Below, piece after piece: positions 41,409-50,339 of a stretch of 63,473 nucleotides of DNA. Each line of letters starts with the position of its first letter. Positions within the stretch are counted from its first letter, which is position 1. The position numbers and the translations under genes were made by a program. The stretch comes from JAYVJH01 sp043777595 (GTDB lineage: Bacteria; Bacteroidota; Bacteroidia; Cytophagales; Spirosomataceae), in assembly GCA_043777595.1 (NCBI GenBank), contig JAYWHT010000026.1:1-63473 (forward strand), in the 5' to 3' direction. A model generated the notes under the pieces. That model searched no databases. It was not told the DNA's origin and saw nothing but the letters and a program-made list of their open reading frames with translations.

Positions 41409-43344
41409 TTTTCTTCAACAATATCACCTCGTTGTAAGAGTCTGTCAGTTGATCTATCATTTTATTCCATTCACCAAAATTCGCTTTTTTGAGTAATATT
41501 GTATTCAGTGTCAGTTTGCTGTAAATCAATATTTGGTTATTTTTTTGTTCGTATTTTACATCAAAACCAAATTCAGGATTATTAAACGAGGCATTTGGCG
41601 GTAGGTTAGTTACTTCATATTCGGCAGGAATAGCCAAAGTGATGACGTTATTCTCCGACCAACGATGGTCATATTTAATGTCTAATTTTCGGCTGGATTC
41701 TATTCGTTTATCGGCCCAAGTTTTTATTAGATTTGGGTTAATAAAAACCTCGCTACCCACCTGTTGTACATAATCTGGCACTTTAAACGAATATTCAAAG
41801 CGCAGGGGCTTGTCTCGTTCTTGGTAGTTCACGATATTGTTTCGTTCGATGTTACATTTGTTAGACCCACGCCCGAGCAGGCTCTGAAAATACTCCGACC
41901 GTTTGGTTTCAGACAGATACTGTGTAACGGTTTTGATGTACCCCTTCGACTGGCCATCGTACTCACAGACACCATTACCAATAAGCGTGCGGCCTGTCCA
42001 CGACAAAGTAATGGAATCTTTTTTGGTGTTTTGGGTAGCCGACACCACTGGTACAGTCACGATTTCGTACGTGTCGCCCAGCATTATCATTGCCTCTTTG
42101 CCTTGAATGTGCGTGGTGGGTAGCCCAAAATCTATACGGTCGTCGGTAGCGTCCAAAAACTGCCATTGGTTCTTGTACTTAATGGCCGCAATCATGTGGT
42201 TATCGACAGACATCGACGGGTTTTCGGCATATTTAAACGGAATATCCCGAGTACCTATCCAAACCAGCTTGCCATCGAGCCCTGCTATTTGTAGCATTGA
42301 AGTCAGTAAACTGGCCATGTCTTTGCAGTCGCCGTAACGTTTGCGACATACATCGGCAGCTTGTCGAGGCACAAAGCCCCCCAGCCCCTCCTCAAAAGCC
42401 ACATACTTGATGCGGTCTTGTACCCAATAATAAACGGCCTTGATTTTGCCCAATTCATCTTTATTTTTGGTCAATGAATCGGTCAATATTTTGAGTTCTA
42501 AGTCAGGTTTTTGATTTAGGTTTTTGACCAGACTTTTATAATAATCAAACAACTTGGGTACGCTACCCAGCACTTCGGTTGTGTGGCCGTTGGCAGTGTA
42601 GTTTTCGATATAAAGATAAATCTGTGGGGCATAGTAACGTATCGGCAACGACTCGGATTCGATAAGTAACTCTTTGGAATTGAGCATTTTCCATGAATAG
42701 GTCATCTTACCATTGAGAGTGGTTTGCTTAAAAACAATGTTTTTTACGTTGCCATAGCTTTTATACGAAACCTTGACCGACTCTGGAAACGTTACCGAAA
42801 GTTCGGCATTGACTACTGGCACAAAGCTGCCAAACAAAAACCCACCCATCATAAAAGGATTGGTCGAGACCTCCTTATACGAAAGCGAGCCTACCCCACC
42901 CTGTTTGGCACCTGTATAAGTAAATTTTTTTACAAAACTATCGTCATAAAATATTCCCCCACCTGGCGAAGGTTTTTCGGTTATAATATTGGTGATTTCG
43001 GTGGTCAAAAAACCCGCTTTATTGGGGATATAAGAAACCGCTTTGAGGTCTTTGATGGCTTGAAACGCCTCGGAATATTGCACACGGTCGTCGGCCCATA
43101 CGCTTGCCCTGTCGGTCATAAAGAGCCGGTCTTGTTGATGTGTACTCTCAATAACAGGCTTACCGTCCATGAGGTCGATATTGATGCGCTCAATCCGATT
43201 TAGATATACCATTTCTGCATCTGGGTATTTGGCTTTGATTTGAGCCAAATTAAACTTAGGTATGTTTTGAGCCAAGGTTGCCAACGGCGAAAACCCAAAA
43301 ACTACGATCCAGAAGCCAATTGATAGGTTGAGTTTGAATGTCAT
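41401..43344 (-). CDS. Secreted DUF3857/transglutaminase-like protein
   Basis: 647 residues. N-terminal signal peptide (IGFWIVVFGFSPLATLAQ). Residues about 50-250 have the DUF3857-type beta-rich domain. The transglutaminase-like Cys protease core follows at about 300-405: KAVYYWVQDRIKYVAFEEGLGGFVPRQAADVCRKRYGDCKDMASLLTSMLQIAG (Cys in GDCKD), the His in VDNHMIAAIKY and the Asp in WQFLDATDD. A C-terminal DUF3858-like beta domain follows. The fold may be peptidase or cross-linking; many Bacteroidota have such paralogues and their substrates are not known. Confidence 0.88.
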   Translation of the reverse strand: MTFKLNLSIGFWIVVFGFSPLATLAQNIPKFNLAQIKAKYPDAEMVYLNRIERINIDLMDGKPVIESTHQQDRLFMTDRASVWADDRVQYSEAFQAIKDLKAVSYIPNKAGFLTTEITNIITEKPSPGGGIFYDDSFVKKFTYTGAKQGGVGSLSYKEVSTNPFMMGGFLFGSFVPVVNAELSVTFPESVKVSYKSYGNVKNIVFKQTTLNGKMTYSWKMLNSKELLIESESLPIRYYAPQIYLYIENYTANGHTTEVLGSVPKLFDYYKSLVKNLNQKPDLELKILTDSLTKNKDELGKIKAVYYWVQDRIKYVAFEEGLGGFVPRQAADVCRKRYGDCKDMASLLTSMLQIAGLDGKLVWIGTRDIPFKYAENPSMSVDNHMIAAIKYKNQWQFLDATDDRIDFGLPTTHIQGKEAMIMLGDTYEIVTVPVVSATQNTKKDSITLSWTGRTLIGNGVCEYDGQSKGYIKTVTQYLSETKRSEYFQSLLGRGSNKCNIERNNIVNYQERDKPLRFEYSFKVPDYVQQVGSEVFINPNLIKTWADKRIESSRKLDIKYDHRWSENNVITLAIPAEYEVTNLPPNASFNNPEFGFDVKYEQKNNQILIYSKLTLNTILLKKANFGEWNKMIDQLTDSYNEVILLKKKK

Positions 43345-43727
43345 TTATATTGTGATTTTTGTTTGCTTATAGTACGCAAGATAACGAATGAAGTTCAAAA
43401 ACAGTACAATTGTTTTTGAAAGAGGCATCTGTATTGGTATCTACTATTACCCTAAAACTTATTACTTCTGACCTCGCTTTTATTTTTACAGATATGAAAA
43501 CCCATGCTAACCCAACAAAAAATTGATGTCCACTTTCGATACTTATCAAGACAAAACTTTCATACAAAAACACAAGACCTCAGTTTTCTTAGTTTACGGT
43601 CTATACACAAGATTACTTTCAAGGTACATTTGTACTACATCAGAAATATAAATAGCTGGTACATGGCCAAACTGTTGGTGTTGAATAATAGTTGGCATAA
43701 AGCCCCAAACAAGATAAAAGTAGCGTG
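43345..43727. other. Divergent intergenic region upstream of the AraC-TPR regulator
   Basis: About 380 bp. A TACATTTG element (TAnnTTTG, 43625-43632) lies about 95 bp before the regulator start and is the only promoter-like signal seen; no clear -33. No gene or RNA could be supported. Confidence 0.4.
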
Positions 43728-45671
43728 ATGAACCCCGAATCTACCCTGCTAACAAAATTAGACCGAATGATTGACGCAAATCTTGATAATCCGAGATTTG
43801 CGCTCGAAGATATGTGCCATGAATTAGGCGTTAGTCGCTCACAACTACACCGAGTACTGATTGAAGAAACCCAACTTTCTACCACGCTTTATATTCGCCA
43901 AAAAAGATTACAAAAAGCAAAAACACTACTTGCTACCACCAATTTACGCATTTCAGAAATAACTGATGCTGTGGGCATAAATAGTCATGCCAATTTTAGC
44001 CGTTATTTTATTGAAGAATTTAACGTCAGCCCCAGTGATTTTAGAAAAAATGATCAAGAACAAAAAAGTAGGGGCCAATCAATAAAAAAAGAAACCAAAA
44101 ACCAAGAAGAGAAATCTACGATTCAGGAATTGACGGTATTAGCCCAAAACGATACTCCACGTCCAGGTGTTCCAAAGTCTAATTTCAATAAAATCTATGT
44201 CTTTCTTGTATTATTTATCCTACTTGGCTCAGGTTTATATTTTATTTTACAGTCTGAGAGTTCAAAAAATAGCAATAATATAATGGCTATTTCCGAAAAT
44301 TCGATGGCTATTTTACCTTTCAAAAACATGGGAGATAACCAGAAGTCATATTTTAGCGAGGGTATCATGGAGCAGATTCACAACTCATTGGCTTCTTTGA
44401 ACGACCTCAAAATTATATCTACCACTTCGTCTAATAAATATGTAAATACCTCAAAAACGATTCCACAAATTGCCCAAGAACTACACGTAAATTATCTTTT
44501 GAATGGTACTGTTTTACAGATTGACAACCAGGTTAGGCTTACAATAGAACTCATCAGGGCAAAAGATGACAGGGTGGTTTGGACCAAAAAATTTGAAGGC
44601 GATACCAAAAATATCTTTGGTTATATGAATACTATTTCTAAAGAAGTAGCGAGCGAATTGAACCAAAAACTGATTGGTAAGTTTTCTGACAAATTAGACA
44701 AAATTCCTACTAAAAATTTATCGGCATACAACGAGTATTTGTTAGGAAAGCAATTATTACAGACCCGAACCAAAGAAAAAATTAAAGCAAGTATCTTGAA
44801 GTTTGGAAAAGCAATTGATATAGACAAAGGTTTCGCAGATGCTTATACCGAAAGGGCGATTGCATATTTTTTGATGGGCGAAGACCAGTTTATGGACGTA
44901 GAAACTGCTTATAAAATGTCCGAAAAAAACGCCTTGACCTCCATCAGACTTAATGCCGAGAATGGCAGGGCGTATGCCGTGTTGGGCAATATTTATAGAT
45001 CTCAAAACAAATGGGAGCAAGCCGTTACAACTTTTCAAATTGCTCTGAAATTTAGCCCAAACGATGCTTTGATAACTTATTGGTATAGCCTAACGCTTCG
45101 CTCGATTGGGCTTATGGACAAGGCCGTCGAATATAGTACAAAAGCGGTTTCATTAGACCCATTAGCCAGCAATATTTATGGTGGGCATATTATTGGTTGC
45201 GCTTATGCAGGCAAAATGGCCATTGCCCAAAAAGCCATCAGAGAAGGTGAGTTGATTTTTAATGATTCGCAGTTGTTTCATAATGCAAAGGCGTTTTATA
45301 ACATCAAAAATCAAAATTACGCCGCCACTTTGGAGGAGTTTATGATTTGTGATAAATTAAGCCCAAACATGGTTTATATCAAAACAATGATAACCTACAC
45401 CCAAGCCAAACTGGGGCAGAAAGCAGCGGTAGATTTATACCTAAAAAACCTACCGCCAATACCCGACAACCACAAATATTTTGCGATTGTGTATGCCGGT
45501 TTAGGCGACAAAGCCAACTGTTTAAAATACCTCGAACTGGCTGCCAAAAAGAGCGATTCGCCCAATTACCTAAAAGTTTCACCTCTGTTTGTTTTTCTGC
45601 ACAACGACCCCAGCTTCAATGCCATTCTACAAAAATTAGGATTGCTCAATCTTGCCTTTTCTGACCAATAA
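43728..45671 (+). CDS. Membrane-anchored AraC-type regulator with FlgO-like and TPR domains
   Basis: About 647 residues from the ATG at 43728 (a GTG lies one codon before). Residues about 8-105 are a double helix-turn-helix of the AraC family at the N-terminus (FALEDMCHELGVSRSQLHRVLIEETQLSTTLYIRQKRLQKAKTLL and ISEITDAVGINSHANFSRYFIEEFNVSPSDFRK). A membrane span follows at about 160-180 (KIYVFLVLFILLGSGLYFIL). Then a FlgO/TolB-N-like domain (MAILPFKNMGDNQKSYFSEGIMEQIHNSL) and C-terminal TPR repeats (GRAYAVLGNIYRSQNKWEQAVTTFQIALKFSPNDALITYWYSL). The DNA-binding end is in the cytoplasm and the rest is external. It precedes, on the same strand, the small exported-protein cluster it probably controls. 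Confidence 0.88.
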   Translation: MNPESTLLTKLDRMIDANLDNPRFALEDMCHELGVSRSQLHRVLIEETQLSTTLYIRQKRLQKAKTLLATTNLRISEITDAVGINSHANFSRYFIEEFNVSPSDFRKNDQEQKSRGQSIKKETKNQEEKSTIQELTVLAQNDTPRPGVPKSNFNKIYVFLVLFILLGSGLYFILQSESSKNSNNIMAISENSMAILPFKNMGDNQKSYFSEGIMEQIHNSLASLNDLKIISTTSSNKYVNTSKTIPQIAQELHVNYLLNGTVLQIDNQVRLTIELIRAKDDRVVWTKKFEGDTKNIFGYMNTISKEVASELNQKLIGKFSDKLDKIPTKNLSAYNEYLLGKQLLQTRTKEKIKASILKFGKAIDIDKGFADAYTERAIAYFLMGEDQFMDVETAYKMSEKNALTSIRLNAENGRAYAVLGNIYRSQNKWEQAVTTFQIALKFSPNDALITYWYSLTLRSIGLMDKAVEYSTKAVSLDPLASNIYGGHIIGCAYAGKMAIAQKAIREGELIFNDSQLFHNAKAFYNIKNQNYAATLEEFMICDKLSPNMVYIKTMITYTQAKLGQKAAVDLYLKNLPPIPDNHKYFAIVYAGLGDKANCLKYLELAAKKSDSPNYLKVSPLFVFLHNDPSFNAILQKLGLLNLAFSDQ

Positions 45672-45769
45672 GCTACAAAATCTCTGATTGTTAATTTTTG
45701 TTTTTCATCATATTTTTTGTGATGCGGCCAACTGCTATTTTTTATTCTACAACTCAAAAAATCGAAAAA

Positions 45770-45850
45770 CATAGCTTCTGCAACAATAGACATAGCTTTT
45801 TGGCCTCGTGCAACAATAAACATAGCTTTTGACACAATAGACAAAGCCCC
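45770..45850. promoter_or_regulatory. Phased direct repeats upstream of the exported-protein cluster
   Basis: CATAGCTT occurs at 45770, 45791 and 45821, with GACAAAGC at about 45840; two of them are preceded by the same GCAACAATArA. Spacings of 21, 30 and about 20 bp are near-multiples of a DNA turn. These could be binding sites for the upstream AraC-type regulator. Confidence 0.6.
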
Positions 45851-45866
45851 TAAAAAATGGACACTC

Positions 45867-45874
45867 TACCTTTG
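45867..45874 (+). promoter_or_regulatory. -7 element of the exported-protein cluster
   Basis: TACCTTTG (TAnnTTTG) 38 bp before the first gene of the cluster. No -33 TTTG is visible at the right distance; the repeats lie where an activator would be needed. Confidence 0.5.
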
Positions 45875-45912
45875 TGAGGTCGATGTAAGATATTGATTTT
45901 AAGAAAAATACC

Positions 45913-46482
45913 ATGAAAGCAAAACCTAAATTTATCCAAACAATGATCATGGTATTGGTTTTGACGGCTTGCAGCTCCACTACAAAAGACAAAGCTGAGT
46001 ATGAGATTGCATCGCCAGTCTATATTGCTCTTGCTCAAAAATCATTGGATTATTTAGTGAGTTTTCAATACGATTCTTTTGCAGAGATGCTGGCCGATAG
46101 CGTTGAATATGAGCTACCGAATGGTAAAAAACTAAAAGGAAAAACAGCAATAATTAGTTTTTGGAAAGACTATAAAGCTGTCTCTGGGCTTCAATCAATG
46201 GTTATTGTCAATGCCAATTATTTGCCCATCAATGCCAACACAACACCCAAAGGGAGCGGCAAAATAGGCATAAAAGTAGTATCAGATTTTACAAACAAAA
46301 TGACTTTTAAGGAAAAAACGATAGCCCTAAAAATGACGTTTAGCTTTCATTTTAATAACCAAAGTCTTATTGACTACCTAATAACTTTCTATGATTCGGC
46401 AAGATTGGACTTTGTTCAGCCTGCTATCAATAACCAATCTTTACAAACAAAAAACGGGGTCGCTGAAAACCGATTAGAGTAG
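45913..46482 (+). CDS. NTF2-like lipoprotein
   Basis: 189 residues. Lipobox LTACSS. The mature part is a cone-shaped NTF2-like fold by pattern: a helical IALAQKSLDYLVSFQYDSFAEMLADSVEYELPNGKKLKGKTAIISFWKDYK with the usual 'short helix, acidic strand, then GK.AI..F' order of SnoaL/ketosteroid-isomerase-like proteins, followed by beta strands (KMTFSFHFNNQSLIDYLITFYD). Enzymatic residues cannot be confirmed. The last nine codons (KNGVAENRLE) coincide with the first copy of a leader sequence that recurs upstream of other genes of this cluster. Confidence 0.75.
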   Translation: MKAKPKFIQTMIMVLVLTACSSTTKDKAEYEIASPVYIALAQKSLDYLVSFQYDSFAEMLADSVEYELPNGKKLKGKTAIISFWKDYKAVSGLQSMVIVNANYLPINANTTPKGSGKIGIKVVSDFTNKMTFKEKTIALKMTFSFHFNNQSLIDYLITFYDSARLDFVQPAINNQSLQTKNGVAENRLE

Positions 46483-46503
46483 GCACAAAAAACAACTCAA
46501 AAA
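46449..46503 (+). repeat. Recurrent leader sequence, copy 1
   Basis: AAAACGGGG..GAAAACCGATTAGAGTA then GCA and an A-rich stretch to the ATG. In this copy it overlaps the end of the NTF2-like lipoprotein gene (KNGVAENRLE). Confidence 0.75.
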
Positions 46504-47256
46504 ATGAAAACTGTAAAATTTTTTGCAATACTGGCAATCTTAATTGCCTTATATGCCGCCACAAGCCCCTGCCAAGCACAGAGGGCGGCAGTCAAAAATG
46601 TAATATCCACCCATCGGGTATTTCCCAAAATTGACCGTGTACTCGAGTTTGAAAAAGCCATTGCTAATCATGCCCAAAAGTATCACAATGGCGACTCGCA
46701 TTGACGGGTATTTGAGATTCAAACGGGTCCTGATTTTGGTGGATTTCACGTTGTTGAGGGACCGAAAAGTTGGGAATCAGAAGACACGAGGGGCGATTTA
46801 GGGGCAGAACACCGCTTGGATTGGTCCAAAAATATAGCTGTCCATTTGACCGAAAGACAATCTGCTGGCTATGCTGTTTATCAAGATTCGTTAAGTACGG
46901 TGGCTTTGGGTGATTTTGCAGAAAAAAACCAAATTGCTCACGTCTATCCTAAAATTGGACATACTGACGATGTGGCAAATATGATAAAGAAGGTAAAAAA
47001 AATGTGGGCAGCATCAGGCGTAACAGTTGCGATTTATGCCACTAATTCGTCGGGACCTGCTCAATATACCCTTACTACAAGGTATAAGCAAGGTTTAAAA
47101 GAAAAGGCAATTGATTTTCGTAAGCCCTTTAAAGTTACTTATGAAGCAGTAAACGGAGTAGGTTCTTATGCCCAACACCTCAAAAACGATGCTGAATTTG
47201 TTGGCGAAAGTTGGTCTGAGTTACTTTTTATGCGTAAAGATTTGAGTTCAAAATAA
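46504..47256 (+). pseudogene. Exported dimeric-barrel-like protein interrupted by one TGA
   Basis: One reading frame of 250 codons broken only by TGA at 46702-46704. The first part (signal peptide MKTVKFFAILAILIALYAATSPCQAQ, then VFPKIDRVLEFEKAIANHAQKYHNGDSH) continues after the stop with RVFEIQTGPDFGGFHVVEGPKSWESEDTRGDLGAEHRLDW in the same frame. The pattern H-W-R-V-F/Y-E-I-Q is expected at the junction, so a Trp (TGG) to TGA change is likely. The distal part (47000-47256) is similar in design to the dimeric alpha/beta-barrel 49093 protein. Whether the stop is read through is unknown. Confidence 0.7.
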
Positions 47257-47390
47257 GTATATATCTAAAAGTAATACGGCATTTTTATTTTGATAACTTA
47301 CTGATTAGCAGTATTATATTTAACTCACGACACAAGACTACATACTCACGACTACTTAAAATATTATTGAAAATACAAAAACCTTAATGT

Positions 47391-47447
47391 TAAAAACGGG
47401 GAAGCCGAAAACCGATTAGAGTAAGCAATAATTTAAAAACTAATAAA
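47391..47447 (+). repeat. Recurrent leader sequence, copy 2
   Basis: AAAACGGGG, GCCGAAAACCGATTAGAGTA and AGCAATAATTT, up to the ATG of the large exported protein. It is nearly identical to copy 1, and in the reading used by copy 1 it would encode KNGEAENRLE. Confidence 0.75.
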
Positions 47448-48551
47448 ATGAAAACTAATAAATTTTTCTCAATCATGGCAATCGTCTTTGCCTTATTTTC
47501 AAATCAAAATACCCAAGCACAAAACGGCAATAAAGAAGCCGTGGGTTTCACAAAAACGTTTCAAGATGCCTACAATCGGGGTGATTTGATGGCATTGATG
47601 ACCATGTACGCCCCCGAGATAACATTTACGCACACCAACGGTAAAATCGAAAAGTTAAGTAAAAGTGAGTTTGAAAAAGATTATGTCCGTGATTTTGGTG
47701 AGTCGGCTGGTACAAATCAAATGTTTAATATTTCTGAAACAGAAACACTTGCCGACGGTAAAGTAAAAATAACGGGTTCGTTTTCTGGCTATGATTTTGA
47801 CCGCAAAACAATGGCAAAACTAAACCCCACGATGGGCGATTTTGAGTATGTAATCGCCAAAGACGGCGGGTCTTGGAAATTTACCGACATAAAAACGGTA
47901 TATGCTATCAATCAAATATGGAAAGACATTCGTGCTACTCTGATGACGTACCAAGAAGCATACAACAAAGAAGATGCCGCAGGAATAATTATACTTTACA
48001 CCCAAGATAGCGAGCGAACAGGTGCCGATGGAAAAACCATGAAAGGGGCTGCCAATATTGAAGCCGATTTTAAAGAAACCTTTAAAAATGCTGATGCCGC
48101 TTTGATATTAAAATTAGCCAATGTAGTACCAAATTTTGACGGAAGTGTTTTTGTGAGTGGTACGTATATAGTAAACGGTATTGCTAAAAGTGGCGACAGG
48201 GTGGTGCGTAGTGGCTCATATAATAACAGGGCAATAAAAGAAAATGGCAAATGGAAATATTCAGAAGTGAAGTTGGGGAACTTGGTAAAAACGGTTATGT
48301 ACCACAAAGTTGCCGATTATACCAAATGGAAAGCCGCTTTTGACGGGCTATTGCGTGTACGACGTGATGCTGGCGAACTCAGTTTTGAAGTAGGCACCAT
48401 GCACGACGACCCAAGTACTGTGTATGTCATCAACGAATGGGATTCGGTAGAGACTTTTCAAAAATTTGTTTCTTCATCTGATTTACAAAATGCCATGAAA
48501 GTTGCGGGTGTTATGGAAGCACCGCATACCATGATTTTGGATAAAAAGTAA
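47448..48551 (+). CDS. Exported protein with two NTF2-like domains and a C-terminal dimeric-barrel domain
   Basis: 367 residues. Signal peptide ending in NTQAQ. Residues about 30-150: NTF2-like repeat one (FTKTFQDAYNRGDLMALMTMYAPEITFTHTNGK). Residues about 155-275: a second NTF2-like repeat (LMTYQEAYNKEDAAGIIILYTQDSERTGADGKTMKGAANIEADF). Residues about 285-365: an antibiotic-biosynthesis-monooxygenase-like alpha/beta barrel (VMYHKVADYTKWKAAFDGLLRVRRDAGELSFEVG). Such fusions have no established function. A copy of the recurrent leader lies immediately upstream. Confidence 0.78.
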   Translation: MKTNKFFSIMAIVFALFSNQNTQAQNGNKEAVGFTKTFQDAYNRGDLMALMTMYAPEITFTHTNGKIEKLSKSEFEKDYVRDFGESAGTNQMFNISETETLADGKVKITGSFSGYDFDRKTMAKLNPTMGDFEYVIAKDGGSWKFTDIKTVYAINQIWKDIRATLMTYQEAYNKEDAAGIIILYTQDSERTGADGKTMKGAANIEADFKETFKNADAALILKLANVVPNFDGSVFVSGTYIVNGIAKSGDRVVRSGSYNNRAIKENGKWKYSEVKLGNLVKTVMYHKVADYTKWKAAFDGLLRVRRDAGELSFEVGTMHDDPSTVYVINEWDSVETFQKFVSSSDLQNAMKVAGVMEAPHTMILDKK

Positions 48552-48561
48552 ATTAAAAAAC

Positions 48562-48634
48562 TAAAATGGGTAGCCGAAGCGTCGGACTGTCGAAAACCAA
48601 TTGGAGTAGGCAATAATTTTAAAAAATCAAGAAA
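48562..48634 (+). repeat. Recurrent leader sequence, copy 3 (with an internal insertion)
   Basis: AAAATGGGTAGCCGAAGCGT, then GAAAACCAATTGGAGTAGGC and AATAATTTT before the SnoaL-like gene. About 15 bp are added in the middle compared with copy 2. Confidence 0.6.
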
Positions 48635-49042
48635 ATGACAAACGAAAATAATGTTAATATAATTAAAACGCTCTACGCTGCCTTTGCCGTTGGAGATATG
48701 CCAAAAGTTCTTGCGGGTTTGGACGAAAAAGTGGTGTGGAATGAAGCCGAAGGAAATATGTACGCCGATGGAAATCCGTATATCGGTCCGCAAGCAGTCT
48801 TAAATGGAGTTTTTGCTCGTATTGGTGCAGATTATGAATATTTTAATCTGGTTAATATTACGTTGCACGAAATGGAAAACAATCAAGTGCTTGCCGCTTT
48901 ACGTTACCAAGCCAAATTAAAGAAAAATGGGGCAACTTTTGATGCACAGGCAGCACATCTTTGGACGTTTAAAGATGGGAAAGTTTCCGCTTTCCAACAA
49001 TATTTAGATACCAAGAAAGTAGCAGATGCAATAGCCAAATAG
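48635..49042 (+). CDS. SnoaL-like (NTF2-like) protein
   Basis: 135 residues, no signal peptide, probably cytoplasmic. NIIKTLYAAFAVGDMPKVLAGLDEKVVWNEAEGNMYADGNPYIGPQAVLNGVFARIG, then RYQAKLKKNGATFDAQAAHLWTFKDGKVSAFQQYLDTKKVADAI, is the SnoaL/ketosteroid-isomerase-related pattern. Members bind small hydrophobic or polyketide ligands; the ligand here is unknown. It is preceded by the third copy of the recurrent leader and follows the large exported fusion protein. Confidence 0.85.
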   Translation: MTNENNVNIIKTLYAAFAVGDMPKVLAGLDEKVVWNEAEGNMYADGNPYIGPQAVLNGVFARIGADYEYFNLVNITLHEMENNQVLAALRYQAKLKKNGATFDAQAAHLWTFKDGKVSAFQQYLDTKKVADAIAK

Positions 49043-49092
49043 TTAAAAAAAACTCGAAAGTGTAAGTAACAAACAATTTAAATCTCAAAAAA

Positions 49093-49890
49093 ATGAAAAA
49101 ATCATTATCAATTTTTGCCCTTATTTTTTGCACAATTTTATTGGCAAAAAATAACGTAAATGCCCAAGCCCAAGAGCATCTACTCGCCGAAGTAGAATTT
49201 ATGAAAGTAACACCCAGTATGCAAGCCGATTATTTGGCTGGTGAAGCCGCTTGGAAAAAAGTACACCTGAATCGTATTGCCAATAAAAACATACTTTCTT
49301 GGCAGTTGTACCGCAGGGTTTATCCGTCGGGTGCCAATGTTACGCACGAGTACGTAACCGTAACGGTATATGCCAATGCCAAAAGTCTGGAAGATAAAGG
49401 CAGTGGTTTCAATTGGGACATAATCACAAAAGGCATGACTGTCATGGAAATATACACCGCTACAAGCATCGAAAAAACTCGAACCATTGTGGGTGGCGGT
49501 CTTTACCGACATTCGATGGGTGCTGGTACCATGAGAGGCAAGTATTTGCAAATCAGACAAGTAGATGTTAATACTAATAATAGAGACGAATATTTAAGAT
49601 TATTGACCGAGATAAATCCAACTATAGAATTAGCCATAAAAAATGGCAGAACATTAAGAAGAAACATTTGGGAAGATATGGTTTCGGCAGGTCCAAAATT
49701 TTCGGCGGTCTATGATTACGCTAATCTGAGTGATGCCTTTAAAAACTCATCTGGATTGCCAACATTAACCGAAGAATATGAGAAACTAAACCCTGACAAA
49801 AAATGGAGTGAAATGGTAGATAAAATAAATGCACTTTGTACCGTTACCAACCACGAGGTTTGGCAATTGATGATGGACACGCAAAAATAA
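49093..49890 (+). CDS. Exported hypothetical protein, possible dimeric alpha/beta-barrel repeats
   Basis: 265 residues. Signal peptide MKKSLSIFALIFCTILLAKNNVNAQ. The mature protein reads as two similar halves: LAEVEFMKVTPSMQADYLAGEAAWKKVHLNRIANKNILSWQLYRRVYPSG and YLQIRQVDVNTNNRDEYLRLLTEINPTIELAIKNGRTLRRNIWEDMV, each with the 'strand, helix, strand' design of ABM-like barrels. No catalytic residues are evident. It shares its design with the TGA-interrupted protein of 46504-47256. Confidence 0.65.
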   Translation: MKKSLSIFALIFCTILLAKNNVNAQAQEHLLAEVEFMKVTPSMQADYLAGEAAWKKVHLNRIANKNILSWQLYRRVYPSGANVTHEYVTVTVYANAKSLEDKGSGFNWDIITKGMTVMEIYTATSIEKTRTIVGGGLYRHSMGAGTMRGKYLQIRQVDVNTNNRDEYLRLLTEINPTIELAIKNGRTLRRNIWEDMVSAGPKFSAVYDYANLSDAFKNSSGLPTLTEEYEKLNPDKKWSEMVDKINALCTVTNHEVWQLMMDTQK

Positions 49891-49943
49891 ACCAGTTTTA
49901 GATTTAAGATGTGGGCTTTCCAAAGCAAGAAAAGCCCACATTT

Positions 49944-49975
49944 TAAAAATGGGTAAGCCAAAAATCGACCTTAAT
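49944..49975 (+). repeat. Recurrent leader sequence, weak copy 4
   Basis: AAAATGGGTAAGCCAAAAAT..CGACC before the 50002 gene matches the first half of the leader only. Confidence 0.35.
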
Positions 49976-50001
49976 ATACCAATTATAACATCATCAAAAC
50001 A

Positions 50002-50286
50002 ATGAAAAGAACAATCTCATTCCTCTCTTTTTACCTTTTGACGATTCTGTGTGGCTGTAAAAAAGCCGACCAATCAAAACCTGCCACCGCAAAAGAACTC
50101 TCACAAATGAACAGAGATTTTGTGAAAGCACTAAACGCAAAAAATGCAGTGGCAGCCGCCAACTGCTACACCAAAAACGCAACGATTTTGCCACCCAATG
50201 AAGCACCCGTAAAAGGGCGAGCCAACGTTCAAAAATATTGGGGGGGAGACGGTATATGGAACACTGACACACTTGCTTTAAAATAA
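50002..50286 (+). CDS. Short NTF2-like lipoprotein, possibly truncated
   Basis: 94 residues. Lipobox TILCGCKK. SQMNRDFVKALNAKNAVAAANCYTKNATILPPNEAPVKGRANVQKYWGG is the first half of a YybH/DUF4440-type NTF2-like domain, which normally runs 120-150 residues. The frame ends soon after a G-run (ttggggggag, around 50240-50250), so a frameshift there may have truncated it. The preceding gap holds a fourth, weak copy of the cluster's leader (around 49944-49970). Confidence 0.55.
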   Translation: MKRTISFLSFYLLTILCGCKKADQSKPATAKELSQMNRDFVKALNAKNAVAAANCYTKNATILPPNEAPVKGRANVQKYWGGDGIWNTDTLALK

Positions 50287-50339
50287 AGTAATTCCGCCGT
50301 ATTTTCTCTATTTTTTTACCAATTAAACAAATTTTTAAA

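Noticed and set aside
45770..45850. A short CRISPR-like array.
   Set aside because: The repeat core is only 8 bp with partly conserved flanks, spacers are unequal and short, and no cas genes are present; operator sites fit better.
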